Assembly (NCBI RefSeq): GCF_014596575.1
Contig: NZ_NASZ01000007.1
Coordinates: forward strand, 62,001 to 126,000
Source of the DNA: Flavobacterium pokkalii
GTDB lineage: Bacteria > Bacteroidota > Bacteroidia > Flavobacteriales > Flavobacteriaceae
Length of the DNA stretch: 64,000 bases
Direction of reading: 5' to 3'
The notes under the pieces were generated by a model. It did not search any database, was not told the DNA's origin, and worked only from the letters and a program-made list of their open reading frames with translations. The position numbers were made by a program, and so were the translations under genes. Of this stretch, positions 26,739 to 35,149 are shown piece by piece; positions within the stretch are counted from its first letter, which is position 1, and the number at the start of each line of letters is the position of its first letter.

Positions 26739-27782
26739 ATGAAAAAAATAATAATTATTTCCCTTTTAGCCCTTCCTCTTTTTTATGCATGTAATGATGA
26801 GAAAAAGGAAAACAATCCATTTGAATCAACTGATATTATTTCAGTAAAAACAGCAACAGTTGAATCATTAGCATTTGCCAACAATATAAGTGCTTCGGGA
26901 TTAGTAACCACAGAAAACCAAGCTAATTACGGTTTTAAAATCGGTGGTGTGGTGAGTCGTATTTATGTAGAAGAAGGTCAGTTTTTCAAAAAAGGACAAC
27001 TTTTAGCGAGCTTAAATAACACTGAGATAAGTGCAGGCTTAAATCAAGCAGATTTGAATGTCAAAAAATACGAACGTGACTATACACGTGCTGTTAATTT
27101 GTATAAAGACAGTGTTTATACTTTGGAACAACTTCAAAACACAAAGACAGGTTTAGACATTGCTAAAAAGCAAAAAGAAGCAGTAGCATTTAATTCCCGT
27201 TACTCCAAAATATATGCTACTACCGATGGATTTGTAGCCCATAAAATAGCAAATGAAGGTGAAGTAGTTGGTCCTGGATCCCCAATATTGGCAATCAATG
27301 AAACCAAACAAAACAACAATTATTTGTTGAAAGTAGGCTTGACTGATAAAGAATGGGCTTCAGTAAAAATAGGACAAAAAGCAAAAGTAACACTTGATGG
27401 ATTTCCTGATGAAGAATTTGAAGCTAGTATTTTTAGAAAATCGCAAGCGGCTGATGCTGCGCTCGGGTCATTTCAAGTTGAACTAAAACTGAATATGAAA
27501 AATCGAAAACCAGCTGTAGGAATGTTTGGAAAAGCAGAAATACAAACCGATAAAGCTGATGATTTTATGGCTATCCCTTATAATTCACTTATTGAAGCTG
27601 ATGGTAACAAAGCCTTTGTTTTTGTAGTGGAAAACAACAAAGTGAAACGTCAACCCATTACGATTTTCAAATTTGACAATAATCAGGTTTTTATAAAAGA
27701 TGGTCTTCAAAAAACAGACCAGGTAGTAATTTCTAATAGTGCCTATCTAAACGAACAATCGACTATCAAAATAATTAAATAA
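26739..27782 (+). CDS. RND efflux periplasmic adaptor lipoprotein
   Basis: A 347-residue HlyD/AcrA-type adaptor with lipobox FYAC at the end of the signal. The lipoyl-like domain is split in the usual way around a short helical hairpin (GGVVSRIYVEEGQFFKKGQLLA and, after the hairpin, IYATTDGFVAHKIANEGEVVGPG). Beta-barrel and membrane-proximal segments follow (WASVKIGQKAKVTLDG). It bridges the pump and the TolC channel. Its neighbours upstream and downstream are those two partners, spaced by 12 and 7 bases. Confidence 0.93.
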   Translation: MKKIIIISLLALPLFYACNDEKKENNPFESTDIISVKTATVESLAFANNISASGLVTTENQANYGFKIGGVVSRIYVEEGQFFKKGQLLASLNNTEISAGLNQADLNVKKYERDYTRAVNLYKDSVYTLEQLQNTKTGLDIAKKQKEAVAFNSRYSKIYATTDGFVAHKIANEGEVVGPGSPILAINETKQNNNYLLKVGLTDKEWASVKIGQKAKVTLDGFPDEEFEASIFRKSQAADAALGSFQVELKLNMKNRKPAVGMFGKAEIQTDKADDFMAIPYNSLIEADGNKAFVFVVENNKVKRQPITIFKFDNNQVFIKDGLQKTDQVVISNSAYLNEQSTIKIIK

Positions 27783-27789
27783 CAACATC

Positions 27790-30700
27790 ATGAAAATAAC
27801 AAATTTTTCAGTTAAGAATTATCAGTTTACACTGATTCTCGCTCTTTTAGTCGCTGTGGTAGGAGTTCTTACTTTATTCACGATGCCAAGAGCTGAAGAC
27901 CCTAGTACGCATCCTCCACAATATTTAATTACAGTTATTTATCCAGGAACAAGTCCAAAAGATATGGAAGAACAGGTTGTAAAACCTATTGAAAATAAGA
28001 TTTATGGCTTAGAAAATATCGAAAAAATATTAACGACTGTAGAAGACGGTGTGGCTGCTTTTCAGGTAAAATTCAAATATGGAGTTGATGTTGATAACAA
28101 ATATCAGGAAATCTCTACTGAAATGAATGCTCTTAAAAGTAGTGAACTGCCAAAAGATATTTATCAAATCAAAACGGAAAAAATTTCGTCTTCAGATGTA
28201 AAAGTTCTGCAGGTAGCTTTGGTTTCTGAAAATGCATCTGACAAAAAACTACGAGATGAAGCTGATAAACTAAAAGCAAAAATTGAAAAGATAACCAATC
28301 TTAAAGATGTAAAATACAGTGGTATTCCGGAACAGGAAATCCGTGTGGATTTGAATTTAGAAAAATTGGCACAATTAAAAATTCCATTAAATATAGTGAT
28401 GGGAAGTTTACAAAGTGAAGCTGCCGACATTCCCGGTGGAAGCATCGATCTGGGGAGCAAAGTTTTCAACGTAAAAACGAGCGGTAAATTCAAAAATGCG
28501 GAAGATGTTGCTAATACGGTTATTTACAATGCCAATGGAAAAATCATCTATATGAAAGATATAGCTGATGTGAATTACAAATCTGAAGTGCCCTATCACA
28601 TTACAAGAATTAATGGACACCGATGCGTTTTAGTAACTGCCGGAATGAAAGACAATGTAAATATTAGTGATGTTCAAAAAGAATATTTACCAATTGTTGA
28701 TGCATTCGCTAAAGAGTTGCCAGCAAACATTAAACTAATAAAAAACTTTGACCAAGCCGATATGGTATCAAAGCGTTTGGGGCATTTAGGTTTTGATTTT
28801 GGATTAGCTATTATTTTGGTTATTGTTACATTATTACCGTTAGGATTAAGAGCATCTGGTATAGTTATGATTTCCATTCCTTTATCTTTAGGTTTAGGAT
28901 TAATCGCGATGAATGCTTTAGGATATTCATTAAATCAATTAAGTATTGTAGGGTTGGTTGTTGCTTTAGGATTACTGGTTGATGATAGTATTGTTGTTGT
29001 TGAAAATATTGAGCGTTGGCTTCGAGAAGGGCATTCAAAAATGGATGCTGTTTTAAAGGGTACAAAGCAAATAGGTATTGCAGTTGTAGGTACTACGGCA
29101 ACTTTGGTTATAGCTTTTATTCCATTGGCTTTTCTTCCTGATATGGCTGGTGAATTCATCAGAAGTTTACCTATGGCGGTAATCACAAGTGTATTAGCTT
29201 CCATGATTGTGGCTTTGACCTTGGTTCCATTTTTAGGAAGTCGTTTCTTAAAAACACACGACCATGAAGGAGGAAATATATTTCTTCAGTATTTACAAAA
29301 ATTCCTTACAAATACATATAAAAACATTATGCCTAAAGCATTGAAGTTTCCAAAAACTACGATTACCATTTCTATATTTTTAAGTGTTATTGCTTTTGGA
29401 TTGTTTTCTGTAGCCGGATTTAAATTATTTCCTAATTCTGAAAAGCCGATGTTTCTAATCAATATAAAAATGCCGCTTCAAGCCAATATTTCAGAAAGCG
29501 ACAGGGTAACAAAAATCGTAGAATCCGAATTAAAAAAACATAAGGAAATTGTATATTTTACTTCAAATGTTGGACACGGAAATCCGCAAATTTACTACAA
29601 CGTGCATCCACAGGACAGAAAATCTGATTTTGCTCAAATTTTCGTTCAATTGGAAGAGGAAGCAAAACCTTCAGACAAAACCATTCTGATTGAAGAATTG
29701 CGTGAAAAATTCAAAACAATGCCTTATGCTAAAGTGGAGGTAAAAGATTTTGAGCAAGGAACACCATTGGAAGCCAATATTGTGGTGCGTTTATTTGGCG
29801 AAGACCAGGAAGTTTTACGCAAGCTATCTGCTCAGGTAGAAACTATTTTACGAAATCAGGAAGGAACGGTTTATATCAACAACGAGTTGAATACCTATAA
29901 AACAGATGTCAAAATAAAAATTAATAAAGAAAAGGCAAGAACTTTGGGCGTACTAACAAGTGAGGTCGATAAAGTCATTCGTCTTGCCGTTGCCGGTTTA
30001 ACCGTTGGAGATTATATAGATAATCGAGGTGATGCCAGAAATGTGACTATCACTTTGCCAAGAGATAAATTTTCCAATCTTGATGCACTGAAAAATTTAT
30101 ATGTAAATAATGTTCAGGGAACACCAATTGCACTCAATCAAATTGCAACAGTATCTTTTGAAACAGCACCTACGGCAATTAACCATTTTAACAAATCGCC
30201 TTTTTCAAAAGTTAGTGCCATGACAAAAGAAGGTTATTTAGCCAATGACCTGCTAGTGGATATTATACCACAATTGGATAAACTTAAAATGCCAAAAGGC
30301 TACTATTATAAACTATCCGGAGAAAAAGAATCAGAAGGGGATGCGTTAGGAGGTAATTTTCTGTCGGTGATTATATTGAGCACCTTTTTATTTATAGCCG
30401 TTTTGTTGCTGCAATTTAAAACGTTTAAAGGTATCATCATCGTCATGTCTATCATTCCATTGGGTGTTTTAGGAGGTGTACTGTTCTTAATAGCTTCAGG
30501 AAACCCAATGTCGTTGGTTGCTATCATAGGTTTCATTGGATTGTCTGGAATTCAGGTAAAAAACTCTCTGCTCTTAGTTGATTTTACAAACCAATTAAGA
30601 CAGGAAGGAAAATCCATTGATGAAGCGATTGCTATCGCCGGTGAAACCCGTTTTCTTCCGGTAGTTCTAACATCCGTTACTGCAATTTGTGGTTTGATTC

Positions 30701-30843
30701 CGCTGGCTGTAAACCCCAATCCTCAAATATCTCCATTGGCGATTGTATTGATTGGTGGGTTGATAAGCTCTACCATTCTTGCAAGGATTGTAACACCCGT
30801 AATGTATAAACTGATGCCTCCTAAACTTGAGGAAATAGATTAA
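27790..30843 (+). CDS. RND-family efflux pump permease
   Basis: A 1017-residue inner-membrane transporter close to the usual length of about 1030. The two-fold RND pattern is visible. An N-terminal helix is followed by a porter region (PRAEDPSTHPPQYLITVIYPG). A central membrane block holds GLVVALGLLVDDSIVVVENIE, which carries the proton-relay aspartates. A second porter region comes next, then a final membrane block (SLVAIIGFIGLSGIQVKNSLLLVDF). It uses proton-motive force to export substrates through the adaptor and TolC gene products. The similarity is to the HAE-1-like branch that often has few basic residues at the relay; the substrate class cannot be assigned. Confidence 0.94.
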   Translation: MKITNFSVKNYQFTLILALLVAVVGVLTLFTMPRAEDPSTHPPQYLITVIYPGTSPKDMEEQVVKPIENKIYGLENIEKILTTVEDGVAAFQVKFKYGVDVDNKYQEISTEMNALKSSELPKDIYQIKTEKISSSDVKVLQVALVSENASDKKLRDEADKLKAKIEKITNLKDVKYSGIPEQEIRVDLNLEKLAQLKIPLNIVMGSLQSEAADIPGGSIDLGSKVFNVKTSGKFKNAEDVANTVIYNANGKIIYMKDIADVNYKSEVPYHITRINGHRCVLVTAGMKDNVNISDVQKEYLPIVDAFAKELPANIKLIKNFDQADMVSKRLGHLGFDFGLAIILVIVTLLPLGLRASGIVMISIPLSLGLGLIAMNALGYSLNQLSIVGLVVALGLLVDDSIVVVENIERWLREGHSKMDAVLKGTKQIGIAVVGTTATLVIAFIPLAFLPDMAGEFIRSLPMAVITSVLASMIVALTLVPFLGSRFLKTHDHEGGNIFLQYLQKFLTNTYKNIMPKALKFPKTTITISIFLSVIAFGLFSVAGFKLFPNSEKPMFLINIKMPLQANISESDRVTKIVESELKKHKEIVYFTSNVGHGNPQIYYNVHPQDRKSDFAQIFVQLEEEAKPSDKTILIEELREKFKTMPYAKVEVKDFEQGTPLEANIVVRLFGEDQEVLRKLSAQVETILRNQEGTVYINNELNTYKTDVKIKINKEKARTLGVLTSEVDKVIRLAVAGLTVGDYIDNRGDARNVTITLPRDKFSNLDALKNLYVNNVQGTPIALNQIATVSFETAPTAINHFNKSPFSKVSAMTKEGYLANDLLVDIIPQLDKLKMPKGYYYKLSGEKESEGDALGGNFLSVIILSTFLFIAVLLLQFKTFKGIIIVMSIIPLGVLGGVLFLIASGNPMSLVAIIGFIGLSGIQVKNSLLLVDFTNQLRQEGKSIDEAIAIAGETRFLPVVLTSVTAICGLIPLAVNPNPQISPLAIVLIGGLISSTILARIVTPVMYKLMPPKLEEID

Positions 30844-30878
30844 GAAATTTTAAAATGTATGTATTAAAAAATATCAAA

Positions 30879-31682
30879 ATGAAAAAAACAATTTTAATAA
30901 CAGGTGCAACATCAGGCTTTGGCTTGAAATTAGCAAACAAATTACACGAACAAGGCTACAATGTAATTGGTACTGGTCGTAATCCGGAAAAACTACAAAG
31001 CACAGTTCCTTTTAAGCTATTACCACTAGATATCAGTAATGATGATTCTATTACTTCTTTTACAAAAGAACTTTTTTCGCAAATAGAAAAGTTAGATATT
31101 TTAGTAAATAATGCGGGTTATTTCATAACAGGACTTGCAGAAGAAACTCCAATTCATGTTGGGTTAAAACAATTTGAAACCAACTTCTGGGGTACCGTAA
31201 AACTTACGAATGCAATATTGCCAAAAATGAGAAATCAAAGACAAGGAAAGATCATTAATGTCAGTTCATTTTTAGGTTTAATAGGACATCCAAACTTAAG
31301 TTACTATTCCGCATCCAAGCATGCTTTGGAAGGCTATTTTAAATCTTTAAGATTTGAATTAAATCAGTTTAATATCAAAATTAGTATGGTGGAGCCGATG
31401 TTTCATAAAACGAATTTGATTAACAATTCCATTTCGACTCACGGAACTATTAAAGATTATGATAGGTTTAGACAAAAAGTGCAATCTTATTATAACGAGG
31501 AATTTAATAAAGCTCCTGAACCAACAGCCGTTGTGGATACCATCATAAAAAGCATTGATTCCAACAATCCGAAATTCAGTTATCCTGTTGGAAAAGGAAC
31601 TTCAATGATTCTTACTTTGCAACGATTTGCCTATAATGTTTTTGAAAGTGTTGTTTTAAAGGGAATAAACAAATCAAAATAA
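30879..31682 (+). CDS. Short-chain dehydrogenase/reductase (SDR)
   Basis: A protein of about 267 residues. The start at 30879 (MKKTILITG) places the Rossmann fold at the N-terminus; the ATG at 30855 would add eight unneeded residues. Classical SDR features are present: GATSGFGLKLA cofactor loop, NNAGYF, and the catalytic YSASK (Tyr and Lys) after SSFLG. Substrate is unknown. It follows the pump gene by 35 bases and is probably in the same transcript, ending at the terminator near 31859. Confidence 0.9.
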   Translation: MKKTILITGATSGFGLKLANKLHEQGYNVIGTGRNPEKLQSTVPFKLLPLDISNDDSITSFTKELFSQIEKLDILVNNAGYFITGLAEETPIHVGLKQFETNFWGTVKLTNAILPKMRNQRQGKIINVSSFLGLIGHPNLSYYSASKHALEGYFKSLRFELNQFNIKISMVEPMFHKTNLINNSISTHGTIKDYDRFRQKVQSYYNEEFNKAPEPTAVVDTIIKSIDSNNPKFSYPVGKGTSMILTLQRFAYNVFESVVLKGINKSK

Positions 31683-31858
31683 AATTTTAATCATTATATA
31701 TCACTTTTAACCAAATACATACAAAAGCTAAGGGATCCGATGGCAATCTCCTCAACTCAACAAAAAAGCCTGTAAACTCAATATTTATGGGCTTTCCATT
31801 ACAATTTACGGAAATTTAGACACAAAAAAGGTACTATACCATAAACTGTATAATTAGA

Positions 31859-31890
31859 AAATAATGGATTTTACGACCTCATTATTTTTT
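31859..31890 (+). terminator. Probable terminator of the efflux operon
   Basis: AAATAATG (31859-31866) pairs with CATTATTT (31880-31887) over a 13-base loop, with T residues through 31890. It lies 177 bases after the SDR stop. Confidence 0.6.
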
Positions 31891-31905
31891 GTTTAAATTT
31901 AAATC

Positions 31906-32126
31906 AGGTGTTCGATTATCGAAAACCTTAAGACATTTTTTACGAAACAATTTCCATTTCAAAAAACCATATACTTAATAATTAAATATAAAAACTCGTA
32001 ATTAGCATTAAAAAAGAAATACAAAAACAACATAAAAAAAAACAAAATTCTCAACAATTATAAACCTTTACAAACTATTTCCCTAAGTTATCCAAGAAAA
32101 TTAATACAAGTATAAGGTGTTCGATT
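31906..32126 (+). repeat. Direct 12-bp repeat AGGTGTTCGATT in the gap
   Basis: Copies at 31906-31917 and 32115-32126 are identical and 209 bases apart. The downstream copy is followed by a tRNA-3'-end-like string, CCCACCGACTCCAC. No complete tRNA can be folded here. Confidence 0.4.
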
Positions 32127-32334
32127 GTAATCCCACCGACTCCACTTGAAACAAAGCCACAGTCCATTTGGAAATAATTTTTAATTTTTAACATTATTAC
32201 CTCAACAAGACTTTAAACCAGTTTTTATCAAATTTTAAAAATTATCTTACGTGTTTATTTCAGAAACAGGCTAATTTCTTTAAATCCTGCATAAAATGGC
32301 TTGAAAATTGTATCGTAGAGACCACTAATAAAAC

Positions 32335-32377
32335 CCTTAAACACACTGTTTATCAGTAGTTTAAGGTTTTTTTTTTT
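32335..32377 (+). terminator. Orphan terminator
   Basis: CCTTAAAC (32335-32342) and GTTTAAGG (32359-32366) form a perfect 8-bp stem followed by an 11-base T-run. No gene on this strand ends within 650 bases upstream, so it may close a small untranslated transcript or be left from a lost gene. Confidence 0.6.
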
Positions 32378-32588
32378 ACCGTAATACTTCCCAATTTTTC
32401 TTTTTTTTAAGAATCCGTTATTTCATAATTGAATCATTTTTTAATTCAACAAACCTTTATATTTTCTGTTCTAGTATCCGGAATGATGAGTTCCCGTAAT
32501 CATCTATTTTTTCAAAATCATAAAACACAGATTTAAAAACAGTTACATAAAATATTTTATTTTTATTTAGAATAATTTAAAATAAATT

Positions 32589-32632
32589 TTGTTTAAACAA
32601 TTTTTAGAATATACTTTTGTAGAATAATTCTA
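32589..32632 (+). promoter_or_regulatory. Promoter with Fur-box-like palindrome for the siderophore receptor
   Basis: TTG (32589-32591) and TACTTTTG (32612-32619) are 20 bases apart and fit the Bacteroidota promoter pattern. Directly downstream is the perfect 13-bp palindrome TAGAATAATTCTA (32620-32632), overlapping the expected transcription start. A partial copy, TAGAATAATT, lies at 32568-32577. The palindrome resembles AT-rich Fur-type iron boxes, which fits a siderophore receptor. Fur binding is inferred. Confidence 0.6.
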
Positions 32633-32647
32633 AATAACATTGCAAAA

Positions 32648-35071
32648 ATGAAAATGATCTACCCGCACAAATTAATTTCTGCACTCTTCTTTTTAGTCTC
32701 TCTCAATATGATGGGTCAGAATTTTGGTAAAATAACCGGAAAAATCACATTAAGCGATAACGCTCCTGCTGAAAGTATCGCAATTGCCTTAAAAAATACC
32801 CGATACAACACCACGACGAATTTCAGTGGTCAATATGAAATAAAAAATATAAAACCCGGAAATTATATTATAAGCATTAACGGAATAGGAATTCAGGCAA
32901 TTACCGAATCCATAAGCATACAAGCGAATCAAACGATTACAAAAAACTTCAAACTTTCTGAAAATAAAGAAGAATTGAACGAAGTGATAATCAAGAAAAA
33001 CAAATACAAACAAAACAATCCTTCCCTATCGTTGCGTTTAAATACTCCGGTATTGGAAATTCCGCAAAACGTACAAATTATTAGCGGTCAAACACTAAAA
33101 GACCAACAAATTACCAGCATGAGCGATGGCGTTATCCGCAACGTAAGTGGCGCAGTACGCCTGGAACACTGGGGCGATTTGTATGCCAATATCACGATGA
33201 GAGGTTCACAAATACAGGCTTTCCGCAACGGTTTTAATGTAGTTTCTTCTTTCTGGGGACCACTTACGGAAGACATGAGTTTTGTAGATCACATTGAATT
33301 TGTAAAAGGACCGGCAGGTTTTATGCTTTCCAGTGGCGATCCGGCGGGACTTTATAATGTGGTAACAAAAAAACCAACAGGAATCACCAAAGGCGAAGCC
33401 AGTATTATGGGCGGAAGCTTTGATTTTTACAGAGCCAGTATCGATTTGGACGGAAAACTAGACAAAAAAGGAAAACTATTGTACCGTTTTAATGCGATGG
33501 CTCAAAACAAAGGTTCGCACCGCCATTTTGAACACAACGACCGTTACGTAATTGCTCCTGTGATTTCTTATCAGTTAGATGATAAAACTAAAATTACTGC
33601 CGAATACAATTACCAAAGAGCTAATATGACTGAAGTAGGTTCCTATTACATTTTTGGTCCAACTAATGATGGTTATGGTACTATGCCAATTGATTTCACG
33701 ATGACACAACCCGGCTTACCGGATACTAAAATTAACGATCATAGTGCTTACTTACTATTCGAACATAATTTTAACCCAAATTGGAAACTTACTGCGCAAA
33801 CTTCTTATTTCAAGTATTTACAACAAGGATACAGTTCCTGGCCATCAGCAGTAGGCCCATATAGTATTGATACCAATGATGATAACATTCCCGATACCCA
33901 AGTATTGGATTCAGGAGAAATCATTAGAAATGTTGGAATTTGGGACGCCGAAAGTAATATGTATTTAGGACAACTATTCCTTAACGGAAAATTCAATACA
34001 GGAAATGTTTCTCACAAAGTTTTAGGAGGAATTGATTTAGGAAGCAAAGATTACATGGCCGATTGGGGACAATCGCATGATTTAGATACTTTTGAAGATC
34101 CTTTTAATGTAAGCAATCCGGATTATGGTACTCCTGCTAACGGTTTACCTAATTTTGACCGAAGCAAACCGCTTAAAGAAAGAGCCGGAGGTATAATGAA
34201 CTCCGAATATGCTGCGGGATATATTCAGGATGAACTTGGTTTTTATGAAAACAAAATAAGACTGACCTTAGCAGCCAGATACACCTGGTTAAGTCAGACT
34301 AATTGGGGACAAACTATCGAAGACAGCCACATTACTCCTCGTGCCGGATTGAGTATTTCGCTTACGCCAAGCACTGCAATATATGGTTTATACGATCAGG
34401 CTTTTACGCCACAATCGGGAATTATTAAAAATGGAGATGCTGTAAAACCACTTACCGGAAATAATGTCGAAATTGGTATTAAAAAAGACTGGTTTAACGG
34501 CTCGTGGAGTACTACCTTATCTGCCTACAGCATTTTAAAGAAAAACGAATTAACAGCCGATCCTGAAAATACCGCCGGACAAAATTACAGCATCGTTTTA
34601 GGTGAAAAAAGAGCCAGAGGTTTTGAAATCGATATCAGAGGTAAAATTCTGGAAGGATTGAACATTATAGCTAATTATGCTTTCACGGAATCTGTAGTGA
34701 ATAAATCGAATGTAGAAAGTATCAAAGTAGGAACTATTGTTCCGGGTTATTCTAAACATACTGCTAATTCCTGGTTAAACTATACTGTTTCAAACGGAAA
34801 ATTAAAAGGCTTAGGCGCTTCTGTCGGTGGAACTTTTCTTGCCGGTCGTCAAACAGATACCTGGAGTACTGGCTTAGAAAAATTACCAAATTATTTCAAA
34901 ATGGACGGTGGATTATCATACGAAACCGGAAAATTGAAATTCACAGCTAACATGTTTAACATTCTTAACGAATATCTTTACAGCGGTTCCTATTATTCCT
35001 ATTTAAATGCCTATTACTGGCAAACGGAAGCACCGAGAAATGTTCGTGTAGGTGTTACTTATAAATTCTAA
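32648..35071 (+). CDS. TonB-dependent siderophore receptor
   Basis: An 807-residue outer-membrane receptor with a signal peptide ending near LNMMGQ. A carboxypeptidase-D-like domain lies at about 25-110. The plug follows (PVLEIPQNVQIISGQTLKD, HIEFVKGPAGFMLSSGDPAGLYNVVTKKP), in the form typical of FhuE/FpvA-type ferric-siderophore receptors. The 22-strand barrel ends with APRNVRVGVTYKF. It would import a ferric siderophore with TonB energy. The transported siderophore is unknown and no biosynthesis genes are near, so xenosiderophore uptake is plausible. A Fur-box-like palindrome sits at its promoter. Confidence 0.93.
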   Translation: MKMIYPHKLISALFFLVSLNMMGQNFGKITGKITLSDNAPAESIAIALKNTRYNTTTNFSGQYEIKNIKPGNYIISINGIGIQAITESISIQANQTITKNFKLSENKEELNEVIIKKNKYKQNNPSLSLRLNTPVLEIPQNVQIISGQTLKDQQITSMSDGVIRNVSGAVRLEHWGDLYANITMRGSQIQAFRNGFNVVSSFWGPLTEDMSFVDHIEFVKGPAGFMLSSGDPAGLYNVVTKKPTGITKGEASIMGGSFDFYRASIDLDGKLDKKGKLLYRFNAMAQNKGSHRHFEHNDRYVIAPVISYQLDDKTKITAEYNYQRANMTEVGSYYIFGPTNDGYGTMPIDFTMTQPGLPDTKINDHSAYLLFEHNFNPNWKLTAQTSYFKYLQQGYSSWPSAVGPYSIDTNDDNIPDTQVLDSGEIIRNVGIWDAESNMYLGQLFLNGKFNTGNVSHKVLGGIDLGSKDYMADWGQSHDLDTFEDPFNVSNPDYGTPANGLPNFDRSKPLKERAGGIMNSEYAAGYIQDELGFYENKIRLTLAARYTWLSQTNWGQTIEDSHITPRAGLSISLTPSTAIYGLYDQAFTPQSGIIKNGDAVKPLTGNNVEIGIKKDWFNGSWSTTLSAYSILKKNELTADPENTAGQNYSIVLGEKRARGFEIDIRGKILEGLNIIANYAFTESVVNKSNVESIKVGTIVPGYSKHTANSWLNYTVSNGKLKGLGASVGGTFLAGRQTDTWSTGLEKLPNYFKMDGGLSYETGKLKFTANMFNILNEYLYSGSYYSYLNAYYWQTEAPRNVRVGVTYKF

Positions 35072-35091
35072 AAGTATTGCTTTAAAAATCA

Positions 35092-35126
35092 AAAAAGCTT
35101 GTAGACATTGTGTTTGCAAGCTTTTT
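35092..35126. terminator. Bidirectional terminator between receptor and topB
   Basis: AAAAAGCTTG (35092-35101) and CAAGCTTTTT (35117-35126) form a 10-bp stem with A- and T-rich flanks. It can serve the plus-strand receptor (stop 35071) and the minus-strand topB (stop 35150). Confidence 0.85.
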
Positions 35127-35149
35127 ATTTTTTCAAATTAGCAACTGAC

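Larger units (their letters stand above)
31683..32588. other. 906-bp AT-rich gap without a gene
   Basis: No ORF of meaningful length is visible on either strand. The gap holds the efflux-operon terminator (31859-31890), a second strong hairpin with T-run at 32335-32377 and two copies of AGGTGTTCGATT (31906-31917 and 32115-32126). The second copy leads into CCCACCGACTCCAC, which looks like a tRNA 3' end. The siderophore-receptor promoter follows the gap. Confidence 0.5.

Noticed and set aside
31683..32590. CRISPR array or IS element in the gene-free gap
   Set aside because: Only two copies of one 12-bp repeat 209 bases apart, no regular spacers, no terminal inverted repeats and no transposase.
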